In this document: positions 29,169 through 38,016 of the stretch, piece by piece
Position numbering within the stretch: position 1 is the stretch's first letter
Layout of the letters: the number at the start of each line of letters is the position of its first letter
Position numbers and translations under genes: made by a program
Origin: Pseudomonadales bacterium
Lineage (GTDB): Bacteria; Pseudomonadota; Gammaproteobacteria; Pseudomonadales; Azotimanducaceae
Reading direction: 5' to 3'
Assembly (NCBI GenBank): GCA_024234635.1
Contig: JACKNX010000004.1
Coordinates: 1-64,000 of the forward strand
Length of the DNA stretch: 64,000 bases
Notes under the pieces: generated by a model
Told to the model about the DNA's origin: nothing
Databases searched by the model: none
What the model saw: only the letters and a program-made list of their open reading frames with translations

Positions 29169-32100
29169 TTATCTGAAGTCCCGGGATCGAAAGACATCAC
29201 CGGCCGTCACCGGGGATCTTGAGTCCCGTACCGATCCTGTGCCGTCACCGGCTGTTTCCGTTCTTTGCGTCGAAGCCTCTCCGTCAGCTGCGTCTGCTGC
29301 TACCAGATCATCCAGCAGATGACTGTGATCGATGATGAAACCCGCCACGACGTGAATGACTTCGCCTTCACGCTCCACGGTACCTTTGATGGTGAGTAGC
29401 TGGGCGCTGAGCAGCGCGGTACGAAAGCGCTCCAGGAGGGAACGCCACACTACGATGTTGCTGTTGCCGGTTTCGTCCTCCAGTGTCACGAACAGCACGC
29501 CAGAGGCGGTGCCGGGACGCTGACGCCCGGTGACCAGGCCGCTGATCTGTACCAGTTGCCCGTGCCGGAAGTTCGGCAGGTCCGCTGCACGGCAGGAGCG
29601 GGCCAGAGCGGGATGGTCACGCAGCATGGACAGCGGATGTCGGCGCAGCGACAACCCCAGGTACTGATAGTCGTGTATCACCTCCCCGGCTTCGCCCGGT
29701 GCCGGCAGTGCCACGTCGGTGTGGTAAGCGGTGGCTGCCTCCGCCACCGCCTGCAGGGCCGTGGGCGATTCGATGCCGGCGACATCCCAATGCGCCTGGT
29801 AGCGGTGACCGGTAAGCGTGGCGAGGGCGCCGGCGCGGGCCAGGAACTCCAGCTCCTGACGGGACAACGCCGCGCGGCGTGCCAGGTCCGCTGCGTCACG
29901 AAAGGGCATCTGTCCTCTTGCCGCCACCAGTCGGGCGGCGACCGCTTCGCCGAGCCCCTTGATGCGCCGCAGGCCCAGCCGTAGCGCAGGCTGAGGGCGG
30001 GTGTGAAAGCGCGATCTTGCTGCGGGCGCAGCGGGCGTTTCCAGGGTGTGGTCCCAGTGACTGGCGGTGACGTCCACGCCGCGCACCTCGATGTCGTGGC
30101 GACGGGCATCCTGCACAAGCTGCGACGGCGAGTAGAAACCCATCGGCAGGCTGTTCAGCAGACCGGCGTAGAAGGCCGCCGGTTCGTGGCGCTTCAGCCA
30201 GGCGGAGACGTACACCAGCAGGGCAAAGCTGGCGGCGTGGGACTCAGGGAAGCCATATTCGCCGAACCCCTGGATCTGTTTGAACACACGCTGCGCGAAG
30301 TCATGATCATGGCCACGGGCCAGCATGCCGTTGATCAGCTTTTCTTCGAAGTGGCCGAGCCCGCCGCGCCGTTTCCAGGCCGCCATGGCGCGGCGCAGCT
30401 GATCCGCCTCGCCAGCCGTGAAGCCGGCCGCCACCATGGCCAGCTCAATCACCTGTTCCTGAAAGATGGGGATGCCGAGCGTGCGCTCCAGTACCCGGCG
30501 CACGCCGTCACTGGAATAGTCCACCGGCTCGAGCCCCTGTCGACGACGCAGGTATGGATGCACCATGTCGCCCTGGATGGGGCCCGGGCGTACGATGGCT
30601 ACTTCGATGACCAGGTCGTAGAAGTGGCGGGGCCTGAGGCGCGGCAGCATGGCGATCTGGGCGCGTGACTCCACCTGGAAGACACCGATGCTGTCGCCGC
30701 GTTGCAGCATGCGGTAGGTGGCCGGATCTTCCGCGGGAATGGCCGACACGGTAAGCGCCGTGCCGCGCCAGGCATTCACGGTGTCCAGGCATTTGCGGAT
30801 GGCGGTAAGCATGCCGAGCGCCAGCACGTCCACTTTCAGCAGCCCGAGCGACTCCAGATCGTCCTTGTCCCACTGGATGACCGTGCGCTCAGCCATGGCG
30901 GCATTCTCCACCGGCACGAGCTGTGACAGCGGACCACGTGAGATGACAAATCCCCCCACGTGCTGTGACAGGTGGCGGGGGAAGCCGAGGATTTCGTTTA
31001 CCAGTGACAGGAGCTGGCGGATGCGGGTGCCCTCCGGATCCACGCCCAGGCCGCGCAGGCGTTCGGCCAGCACCTCCTTGCGATCCCACCACGACAGGGA
31101 GCGGGCCATCAGATCCACCTGATCCAGGTCCAGCCCGAGCGCCTTGCCCACGTCGCGGATGGCGCTCTTCGGTCGGTAGGTGATGAGTGTGGCGGCCAGC
31201 GCCGCGCGGTCGCGTCCATAACGCTTGTACAGGTACTGGATGACTTCTTCGCGTCGCTCGTGTTCGAAGTCCACGTCGATATCGGGCGGCTCGTGGCGCT
31301 CCTTGGAAATGAACCGCTCGAACAACAGGTGCATGCGCGAAGGGTCCACCTCGGTGACAAAGAGGCAATAGCACACTGCCGAATTCGCGGCCGAACCGCG
31401 CCCCTGGCAGAGAATTTTCTGCGAACGGGCGAACTGCACGATGTCGTGCACGGTGAGGAAGTAGTACTCGTAGGCGAGTTCGCGGATGAGTACCAGCTCC
31501 CGTTCGATGAGTTGTCTGACGTCCGCGGGTACGCCCTGTGGCCAGCGTTCGGCCGCACCGGCCCAGGTGAGTTCGCGCAGCCAGTCCGTGGCCGTGCGGC
31601 CGGGCGGCACCAGTTCCTCGGGGTACTCGTAGCGCAGTTCGTCCAGACTGAAATTGCAACGCCCGGCGATGGCCAGGCTTTCGGCCAGCATTTCCGGCGG
31701 GTAGAGGCGTCGCAGATCGTCCAGAGGCCGCAGGTGTCGCTCCGCGTTGCCGAAACCGGCGGTGCCGAGTTCGCGCACGACGCATTTCAGACGCACGGCG
31801 GTAAGTACGTCCTGCAGGGCCTGTCGCTCAGGCATGTGCAGATGCACGTCGTTGCTGGCCACGATGGGCAGTTCCAGGCGCGTGGCCAGCGTGAGCGCTA
31901 CAGCGGTCTGGTGCAGGTCGGTGCCGTCGCGAAACAGCTCCAGCGCCAGCCACAGGTTGCCGCGGCTTTCCGCGCGTAGTACTTCCCTGATGGCGTGGCC
32001 CTGGGCCATCAGGGTGTCGATGTCCACACGTGTGGCCCGGGCGGTGGCATGGTCCAGCGGTTTGTCGTTCGTGCGCACGGCATGGGGCAGGCAGGCACTG

Positions 32101-32498
32101 CCGGGTGGCCACAGCGTCAGGCAGTCGGCGAGGCCGAACCGGAAATCCTCCAGCGTGGCCTGGTACTGCCCCTTGGGCGATTGCCGCCGCAACCGCGTGA
32201 TGAGCGCGGCAAGCTGGCCGTAGGCTGCGCGCGTGGGGGCCAGCAGCACCAGCTTGATGCCTTCCTCCAGCTGGAACTCGCTGCCGACGATGAGCTGGAT
32301 GTCATGGGTCTTCGCGGCCACGTGGGCCTTGGCCAGGCCCGCGAAGGAGCATTCGTCGGTGATGGCGATGGCGCGGTAGCCCTGCTGCGCGGCGCGTGCC
32401 ACCAGTTCTTCCGGATGCGAAGCACCGCGCAGGAAGCTGTAGTTGCTGATGACGTGCAGTTCGGCGAAGCCGTCGGGCGTTTCAGGCGAAATAACCAT
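29169..32498 (-). CDS. dnaE2: error-prone DNA polymerase DnaE2 (ImuC)
   Basis: 1109 residues. The alpha-subunit-like polymerase of the ImuABC mutasome performs translesion synthesis under SOS control. The PHP domain starts FAELHVISNYSFLRGASHPEELV; the polymerase core contains CQGRGSAANSAVCYCL, EPPDIDVDFEHERREEV and FGEYGFPESHAASFALLVYVS; an OB fold follows and the protein ends SRDFR, as DnaE2 proteins do. It overlaps the imuB 3' end by 17 bp. It is shorter than replicative DnaE and belongs to the cassette rather than replication. Confidence 0.96.
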   Translation of the reverse strand: MVISPETPDGFAELHVISNYSFLRGASHPEELVARAAQQGYRAIAITDECSFAGLAKAHVAAKTHDIQLIVGSEFQLEEGIKLVLLAPTRAAYGQLAALITRLRRQSPKGQYQATLEDFRFGLADCLTLWPPGSACLPHAVRTNDKPLDHATARATRVDIDTLMAQGHAIREVLRAESRGNLWLALELFRDGTDLHQTAVALTLATRLELPIVASNDVHLHMPERQALQDVLTAVRLKCVVRELGTAGFGNAERHLRPLDDLRRLYPPEMLAESLAIAGRCNFSLDELRYEYPEELVPPGRTATDWLRELTWAGAAERWPQGVPADVRQLIERELVLIRELAYEYYFLTVHDIVQFARSQKILCQGRGSAANSAVCYCLFVTEVDPSRMHLLFERFISKERHEPPDIDVDFEHERREEVIQYLYKRYGRDRAALAATLITYRPKSAIRDVGKALGLDLDQVDLMARSLSWWDRKEVLAERLRGLGVDPEGTRIRQLLSLVNEILGFPRHLSQHVGGFVISRGPLSQLVPVENAAMAERTVIQWDKDDLESLGLLKVDVLALGMLTAIRKCLDTVNAWRGTALTVSAIPAEDPATYRMLQRGDSIGVFQVESRAQIAMLPRLRPRHFYDLVIEVAIVRPGPIQGDMVHPYLRRRQGLEPVDYSSDGVRRVLERTLGIPIFQEQVIELAMVAAGFTAGEADQLRRAMAAWKRRGGLGHFEEKLINGMLARGHDHDFAQRVFKQIQGFGEYGFPESHAASFALLVYVSAWLKRHEPAAFYAGLLNSLPMGFYSPSQLVQDARRHDIEVRGVDVTASHWDHTLETPAAPAARSRFHTRPQPALRLGLRRIKGLGEAVAARLVAARGQMPFRDAADLARRAALSRQELEFLARAGALATLTGHRYQAHWDVAGIESPTALQAVAEAATAYHTDVALPAPGEAGEVIHDYQYLGLSLRRHPLSMLRDHPALARSCRAADLPNFRHGQLVQISGLVTGRQRPGTASGVLFVTLEDETGNSNIVVWRSLLERFRTALLSAQLLTIKGTVEREGEVIHVVAGFIIDHSHLLDDLVAADAADGEASTQRTETAGDGTGSVRDSRSPVTAGDVFRSRDFR

Positions 32499-33948
32499 GC
32501 AGATACCACTGGCCGGTTTGATCCACGAATACCCAGCAGCGGGTACCGCCGCGATGGACCGCTACGAAGTAATCGCGGCTGAGCGGGTTGTCCCACCAGT
32601 GCCCCTGGATGCGCTCCGGCCCCTCGAGCAGCACCAGGTTGTCCACCCGCACCGGACGCGGCGCGGGGAACAGCCACAGGGGGCGCCGGCCCAGCGGCGC
32701 GGGGGCCGCGGCTTGGCGCGTATTCAGCCCGGCGGACTGCCCGGCCTGTTCGGGCGCGTGGCGATCCAGCGTGGTCAGCCGCAGACAGGCGCCATCGCCC
32801 AGGCGCGCATCCAGCTGGTCGACCAGGGTCGCGGGTGAGCCCCTGGCCGGGCCGCCCTCCAGTTCCGGGAACAGGGTGGTGGGCTGATCTTTCCAGGCGC
32901 GCAGCCGCTGTGCTTCCAGGCGGATATCCAGCACATCCTCGGGTAATTCCGTGGCGCTGAGCTTCAGTGCCGAGATGGCGGCGAAGGCTGCCGTTTCGCG
33001 CTGCGCCTGCGCAAAGCGCACCGTCATGCTCACCCGGGTAACGGTTTCCGGCGATCGGGCGGCATGGGTGCCGAATGTCCAGCGCAGCACCTCGGCGCCG
33101 AGCTGGCGGCCGATGAGCCAGTGGCTGAGCGTGGTGAGCAGCCGGTGCATGCAGGGTTGCACTGCTGCCTTGTCACGCAACGGTTCGAGAAGATGCAGTG
33201 TTTCGGCAAAGTGCCGGGTGGGCTGGATGCAGGGGCGAGGGTCCGGTCGCTCGCCCGTGAGGCGTTCCAGATAAGCGGCGAAGTCGCGTCCGAAACGCTG
33301 TGCCAGCTCCCGCCGCGGTAATGTCAGCAGTTGCCCCAGTGTAGTGAGGCCCATGTTGCCCAGGCGCTCCACGGTTTTTGCGGGCAGGGCAAGCTGATCG
33401 AGGCGCACCTGGGGCAGGGCGGGCACATTGGCGCGCGCCAGCGCCAGTGCCGCCAGCGGCGTTGCCGCGGGGCGCGTGCGTGCCTGGTGGCCGAGCTCCG
33501 CGCAGGCGGTGTTCACCTGATCCACCAGCGCCTGCACGTTGCCGAACAGTTTCAGGCTGCGGCCCACCTCCAGCACGATGCCCCCGGGCGGCACCAGGCT
33601 GACTTCGGCGCTGAAGCGGTACAGCACATCGGCCAGCAGTGCCAGGCGCCGGCTTTCGCGCTCATCGTTCTGTTGAAGATGGCGCAGGGTGTCCGGCGTC
33701 AGGCTGCGCGCCGTGGCCAGGGAGTTTCCGGGGGCAATGCCAAGCGCCCGGGCGGTGTCGTTGCAGGCCACCACACGCTGATCACGCACCAGCACCATTG
33801 GTTGCGCGCTGGCGTGTCCGGCAGCTTGTTCTTCCGCCGCTGGCGTGTCGGTATCCGATGCAGGCAGTGGTTTTTCACGCGCTGGCAGCATGCCCCCGGT
33901 GGCGACTTCGAGGCCAAAGGCGGGCAGATGGACGCCGAGCCACAACAT
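32482..33948 (-). CDS. imuB: ImuB, Y-family-like mutasome adaptor
   Basis: 488 residues from the ATG at 33948 (MLWLGVHLPAFGLEV). ImuB resembles Y-family polymerases but lacks catalytic acidic residues; it links ImuA, ImuC and the beta clamp. Visible parts are the helix-hairpin-helix stretch LGNMGLTTLGQLLTLPRRELAQRFG and the C-terminal block ending QTGQWYLHGYFA. The longer in-frame extension upstream is inside imuA and rejected. Its ATG overlaps the imuA stop by one base. Confidence 0.93.
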   Translation of the reverse strand: MLWLGVHLPAFGLEVATGGMLPAREKPLPASDTDTPAAEEQAAGHASAQPMVLVRDQRVVACNDTARALGIAPGNSLATARSLTPDTLRHLQQNDERESRRLALLADVLYRFSAEVSLVPPGGIVLEVGRSLKLFGNVQALVDQVNTACAELGHQARTRPAATPLAALALARANVPALPQVRLDQLALPAKTVERLGNMGLTTLGQLLTLPRRELAQRFGRDFAAYLERLTGERPDPRPCIQPTRHFAETLHLLEPLRDKAAVQPCMHRLLTTLSHWLIGRQLGAEVLRWTFGTHAARSPETVTRVSMTVRFAQAQRETAAFAAISALKLSATELPEDVLDIRLEAQRLRAWKDQPTTLFPELEGGPARGSPATLVDQLDARLGDGACLRLTTLDRHAPEQAGQSAGLNTRQAAAPAPLGRRPLWLFPAPRPVRVDNLVLLEGPERIQGHWWDNPLSRDYFVAVHRGGTRCWVFVDQTGQWYLHGYFA

Positions 33949-34811
33949 CAGTGCGTGATCCTCGGTGAGGATCCGGTGTTGGCGGGCAGTGGCCAGGCGG
34001 CGCCGGGGTTTGGCAGCCACCGCGCCCGCTCCTCGCGCCAGAAGGCCAGTTGAGCCAGCACATCGGCACGGGTTGCGCGCTGCTGGTCCAGTTCCAGGTG
34101 CAGCCCCTGCACCGGCCAGCCGCCGTGGCGTTTGACGATGTCCACGGCCAGCCGTTGCCGCCCATCCGTCTGTTCCCCGGCCGCCAGCCGCAGCCGCAGG
34201 CTGGCGAACGATGCCTGGCGCAGCGCGGTGAGCGGGCGGAACAGGCAGAACAGCGTGTTGCCCTGGCGGGCGGCAACCTGCAGGCGCTGCACCTCCCGCT
34301 GCCCGAGGCGGGTGTCGTCGAGCCAGGCCAGCACCATGGCGCAGGTGCCTGAGCGGGCGGCCCGTTCTGCCGCCCACAGGGCGCGTGCGTGGGGATCGTC
34401 CGCACTTTCTTGCTGCCGGCTGCGACGCCCGTGGGTCTGCCGCTGACGCGGAGCACCTCTGTCAGCACGGGTGTTGTTGTCCGTGCGCACCAGCAGCATG
34501 CGCCCGGCATCGATACCGGCGGCGGTCAGACCAGGGGCATAGGGCAGAAAGGGCGGGTTGAGCCAGAGTACCCAGCGGCCGGCGTTCTTCGTAATCTGCG
34601 CCAGCGCGGAACCAAGCAGCTGCAGTTCGCCGATACCGGGCTGTGCCAGGCACAGCTCACTTACCGCGCCAGTGGGCCAGCCGCCGCCCGGCAGGTAGCG
34701 GTCCAGTATCGGGAAGCCGCTGGGGATGCTCGTGCCACGGTAGGCGGCAGCACGGTACAGGCGATCGGCGCGCCAGAGATCCGGGTGATCGAGCAGTGAG
34801 GTTATCGTCAT
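33948..34811 (-). CDS. imuA: ImuA, RecA-like SOS mutagenesis protein
   Basis: 287 residues. ImuA is a RecA-related protein of the imuABC cassette. Typical segments are WRADRLYRAAAYRGTSIPSGFPILDRYLPGGGWPTGAVSEL and WVLWLNPPFLPYAPGL, where the P-loop is degenerate, as known for the family. It begins only 8 bp from a LexA-type palindrome. Start ATG at 34811. It heads imuA-imuB-dnaE2; no lexA gene is adjacent. Confidence 0.93.
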   Translation of the reverse strand: MTITSLLDHPDLWRADRLYRAAAYRGTSIPSGFPILDRYLPGGGWPTGAVSELCLAQPGIGELQLLGSALAQITKNAGRWVLWLNPPFLPYAPGLTAAGIDAGRMLLVRTDNNTRADRGAPRQRQTHGRRSRQQESADDPHARALWAAERAARSGTCAMVLAWLDDTRLGQREVQRLQVAARQGNTLFCLFRPLTALRQASFASLRLRLAAGEQTDGRQRLAVDIVKRHGGWPVQGLHLELDQQRATRADVLAQLAFWREERARWLPNPGAAWPLPANTGSSPRITH

Positions 34812-34819
34812 GGCGATAA

Positions 34820-34835
34820 CTGTATATATATACAG
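34820..34835 (-). promoter_or_regulatory. LexA (SOS) box, proximal
   Basis: CTGTATATATATACAG is a perfect palindrome identical to the E. coli LexA core. It ends 8 bp upstream of the imuA ATG, so repressor bound here would cover the start region of the transcript. Confidence 0.92.
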
Positions 34836-34850
34836 GGTCGGCCAGATTAT

Positions 34851-34866
34851 CTGTATGGATATACAG
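34851..34866 (-). promoter_or_regulatory. LexA (SOS) box, distal
   Basis: CTGTATGGATATACAG keeps the CTGT-N8-ACAG frame. Its start is 31 bp from the proximal box, about three helical turns, so two LexA dimers would sit on nearly the same face. Confidence 0.88.
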
Positions 34867-34951
34867 TTTCAAGAGCCGCAGCCGTGGCAAACGCGCCGCC
34901 GATCCCGGGAACACCTATTCATCCTTACTTGCCGCCACTAATGCCCCCGCG

Positions 34952-35049
34952 AGTGAGTGGCACACGGATGTGCCGCCGCGACGGCACAAGCCGGCGCGTT
35001 GCGACCAGAGGGAGCGAGGCAAGGGCAGGAGGCCCGCAGCCGTGGGAAA
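34952..35049 (+). repeat. 98-bp intergenic repeat, copy A
   Basis: Begins AGTGAGTGGCACACGG and ends CAGCCGTGGGAAA. It contains a perfect hairpin CGGCACA-CGGA-TGTGCCG and a second imperfect one (CGCGACGGC/GCCGGCGCG). Two differences from copy B. A short match to the repeat end (CCGCAGCCGTGG) also occurs at about 34876-34887, suggesting a decayed third unit at the same 160-bp spacing. Together with copy B it occupies most of the gap between imuA and gor, in which no gene is credible. Confidence 0.93.
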
Positions 35050-35111
35050 CAGCCCACCACGGACGAACCAGTCCGGCCAGGCAACTCCCGCAGTCTCCAG
35101 CCTCGTCTGCA

Positions 35112-35209
35112 AGTGAGCGGCACACGGATGTGCCGCCGCGACGGCATAAGCCGGCGCGTTGCGACCAGAGGGAGCGAGGCAAGGGCAGGAGGCCCGCAGC
35201 CGTGGGAAA
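35112..35209 (+). repeat. 98-bp intergenic repeat, copy B
   Basis: 96 of 98 positions match copy A, at a start-to-start distance of 160 bp. It ends 60 bp before the glutathione reductase start and in the same orientation as that gene. Confidence 0.93.
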
Positions 35210-35269
35210 AGATGCCCGCAGCCCGGGTAACCAATATAGTAGTCCGCTTCAAATCGAGCCTCGGTGATC

Positions 35270-36619
35270 ATGGCCTACGACTACGATCTGTTTGTCATTG
35301 GTGCGGGCAGCGGCGGTGTGCGCGCCAGTCGCATGTCGGCGCGCGCGGGCGCGCGGGTGGGGGTGGCGGAATCCACCTATCTGGGCGGTACGTGCGTCAA
35401 CGTCGGCTGCGTGCCGAAAAAACTCTTTGTCTACGGCGCGCACTTCGCCGAGGAATTCGAGGACGCCGCCGGCTTTGGCTGGCAGGTGGGTGAGCGGCAG
35501 TTCCACTGGCCGACGCTCAGGGACAACAAGACGAAGGAAATCGAACGTCTGAACGGCATCTACGAGAACCTCCTCAACGGTGCCGGTGTCACCATCCACC
35601 GCGGCCATGCGCGCTTCGTGGATGCGCACACGCTGGAGGTCGACGGCACGCGGGTGACGGCGGACAGGATCCTGATTGCCTCAGGCAGCCGTCCGTTCCG
35701 GCTGGACGTGCCCGGCGCCGAGCACACCATCACATCGAACGAGGCGTTCTACCTGCCGGAATTTCCCGGTCATGCCACCGTCATCGGCGGCGGCTACATT
35801 GCCGTCGAGTTCGCCGGTATCTTCAACGGCCTGGGCGCGGACACGCACCTGCTGTATCGCGGCCCGCTGTTCCTGCGCGGTTTCGATAGTGGCGTGCGCG
35901 AATTTGTCAGGGACGAACTCGTGACCAAGGGTATCCATCTGCATTTCGATGCGCAGGTGACGTCCGTCTCGCTGGAGAACGGCCGCAAGCGCCTGCACCT
36001 GAGTAATGGCGATTCCCTGCTCACCGACCTCGTGCTGTGCGCCATCGGCCGGGTACCCAACACGGAGGGGCTGGGCCTGGAGAATTGCGGTGTCGCGCTG
36101 ACGGAACATGGCGCCGTGCGGGTGGACGACTACTTCCAGACGTCGGTGGAGAACATTTACGCCATCGGCGACGTGATCGATCGCATGCAGTTGACGCCGG
36201 TGGCCATCGCCGAGGGCATGTGCATCGCCAACAACCTGTTCGGCACCGGCCCGAAGCGCAGCCAGGACTACAGCAACGTGGCCACGGCGGTATTCTGCCA
36301 ACCGAATATCGGCACGGTGGGTGTTACCGAGGACGAAGCGCGGGCGCTGTATCCCATCCGCGTGTTCGAGACGGATTTCCGGGCCATGAAGCACACGCTC
36401 ACCGGCCGCCAGGAACACACCTACATGAAGCTGATCGTGCGACAGACGGACGATCGGGTGGTAGGTGCGCATATGGTGGGGCCGGATGCCGGCGAAATAA
36501 TCCAGGGGCTGGCGGTGGCGATGAAGGCCGGAGCCACCAAGGCGCACTTTGATGCCACCGTGGGCATTCATCCCACGGCGGCGGAGGAATTCGTGACAAT
36601 GCGGGAGGCGGCACGATGA
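35270..36619 (+). CDS. gor: glutathione-disulfide reductase
   Basis: 449 residues (E. coli 450). It reduces GSSG with NADPH. FAD motif GAGSGGVRAS (11-20), redox pair C42/C47 in GGTCVNVGCVPKK, NADPH-site GGGYIAVEFAGIF, FAD motif YAIGDV, and the active-site His434 in GIHPTAAEEF. The ATG at 35270 is chosen over a GTG two codons earlier. Its stop overlaps the alkaline phosphatase ATG (ATGA), an uncommon pairing. Confidence 0.95.
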   Translation: MAYDYDLFVIGAGSGGVRASRMSARAGARVGVAESTYLGGTCVNVGCVPKKLFVYGAHFAEEFEDAAGFGWQVGERQFHWPTLRDNKTKEIERLNGIYENLLNGAGVTIHRGHARFVDAHTLEVDGTRVTADRILIASGSRPFRLDVPGAEHTITSNEAFYLPEFPGHATVIGGGYIAVEFAGIFNGLGADTHLLYRGPLFLRGFDSGVREFVRDELVTKGIHLHFDAQVTSVSLENGRKRLHLSNGDSLLTDLVLCAIGRVPNTEGLGLENCGVALTEHGAVRVDDYFQTSVENIYAIGDVIDRMQLTPVAIAEGMCIANNLFGTGPKRSQDYSNVATAVFCQPNIGTVGVTEDEARALYPIRVFETDFRAMKHTLTGRQEHTYMKLIVRQTDDRVVGAHMVGPDAGEIIQGLAVAMKAGATKAHFDATVGIHPTAAEEFVTMREAAR

Positions 36620-38016
36620 CGGGAATGAAAATTCGGATGGCGCTGGTGGCGCTGGTGGCGCTGCTGGTCGCGCCGTCCACGTGGGCCGGTCAGGTGGTGC
36701 TCTTTCTCGGCGATGGCATGGGCGTGTCGACCATTACGGCGGGACGCATCCTTGACGGTCAGCTCAAGGGCGGCTCCGGCGAGGACAACCAGCTGGTATT
36801 TGACACGTTCCCCAACGTGGCGCTGATCAAGACGTACAACACCGACATGCAGGTGCCGGATTCGGCCGGCACCATGAGCGCCATCATCACCGGGGAGAAG
36901 ACGCGCTTCGGTGTCCTGTCGGTGAGCCCCGCCGTACCGCGTGGTGACTGCGCGCAAAGCCTGGCAGGCGCGCTGCCGACATTGCTTGAACAGGCGGAAG
37001 ACACCGGCTACGCCACCGGCGTGGTCACGACCACGCGCATTACCCATGCAACGCCGGCCGCCACCTATGCGCACGTGCCGGAACGCGACTGGGAAGACGA
37101 TACACACATGCCCGCCGCGGCGCGGGACGCCGGTTGCCGGGACATTGCCCGTCAGCTGGTGGAGTTTGCGCATGGCGATGGCATCGACGTGATCCTGGGC
37201 GGCGGACGCGCGGCGTTCATGCCCGGCGACCAGTCCGATCCGGAGTATCCGCACATCAAGGGCAGTCGCTCGGACGGCAACGATCTGATTGCTGCCTGGC
37301 AACAAGGTGGCAAACGACGCGCCTACGTGTGGAATGCGGAGCAGTTCAGGGCACTGGCCGGCAAGGACCAGGTGCTGGGACTGTTCGAACCCTCGCACAT
37401 GCAGTGGGAAGCCGATCGCACGAAGGATGTGGCGGGTGAACCGTCGCTGGCGGAGATGACCGGTCTGGCCATCCGTACGCTGAAGGCCCGGTCCCGTAAC
37501 TTCTTCCTGCTGGTGGAAGGCGGTCGCATCGACCACGGTCACCATGCTGGCAATGCCTATCGGGCGCTGCACGACGTGGTGGCCTTCAACGCCGCGGTGG
37601 CTGTGGCGGCCGAGGCGATCGACGCCAGGCGTGGTCTTGTGCTGGTGACCGCGGACCACAGCCATACGTTGACGATGGCGGGCTACCCGCCGCGGGGCAA
37701 TCCCATCCTGGGCAAGGTGCCGGTGATTCCGGGTGGCGGTGAAGGCGGTGCGCCGACGTACGCTTATCCCACATTGGGGTATGCCAACGGTCCCGGTGGC
37801 GGCAAGCCGCTGGATGACTACGCGGACGTGGATACGCAGGCCGGTGATTTTCGGCAGCCGGCGACGTTTCCCATGCAGTCGGAGACCCATGGCGGCGAAG
37901 ATGTGGCGGCCTTCGCGCGCGGCAGAGGCGCGGATCTGGTGCGCGGTGTGATGGAACAGAACCAACTCTACGATGCCCTGTACCGGGGCCTGTTCGGTCG
38001 GACGCCGAAACGGTGA
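36616..38016 (+). CDS. alkaline phosphatase (PhoA superfamily), secreted
   Basis: 466 residues with a signal peptide (1-24, cleavage after STWA). The catalytic serine is S83 in VPDSAGTMSAI; metal ligands lie in LGDGMG (31-36), the HATPAATYAH block, GGRIDHGHHAGN, TADHSHT and ETHGGEDV. It hydrolyses phosphomonoesters in the periplasm. Translationally coupled to gor upstream (ATGA) and to the symporter downstream (GTGA). No Pho box was identified. Confidence 0.94.
   Translation: MTGMKIRMALVALVALLVAPSTWAGQVVLFLGDGMGVSTITAGRILDGQLKGGSGEDNQLVFDTFPNVALIKTYNTDMQVPDSAGTMSAIITGEKTRFGVLSVSPAVPRGDCAQSLAGALPTLLEQAEDTGYATGVVTTTRITHATPAATYAHVPERDWEDDTHMPAAARDAGCRDIARQLVEFAHGDGIDVILGGGRAAFMPGDQSDPEYPHIKGSRSDGNDLIAAWQQGGKRRAYVWNAEQFRALAGKDQVLGLFEPSHMQWEADRTKDVAGEPSLAEMTGLAIRTLKARSRNFFLLVEGGRIDHGHHAGNAYRALHDVVAFNAAVAVAAEAIDARRGLVLVTADHSHTLTMAGYPPRGNPILGKVPVIPGGGEGGAPTYAYPTLGYANGPGGGKPLDDYADVDTQAGDFRQPATFPMQSETHGGEDVAAFARGRGADLVRGVMEQNQLYDALYRGLFGRTPKR

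Noticed and set aside
32482..34377. 631-codon version of imuB
   Set aside because: The extra N-terminus overlaps imuA in another frame; the start at 33948 gives the standard MLWLGV N-terminus and a one-base overlap with the imuA stop.
34957..35493. Reading frames across the 98-bp repeats
   Set aside because: All six frames are open because of the GC-rich repeat; none has a ribosome-binding site or homology.
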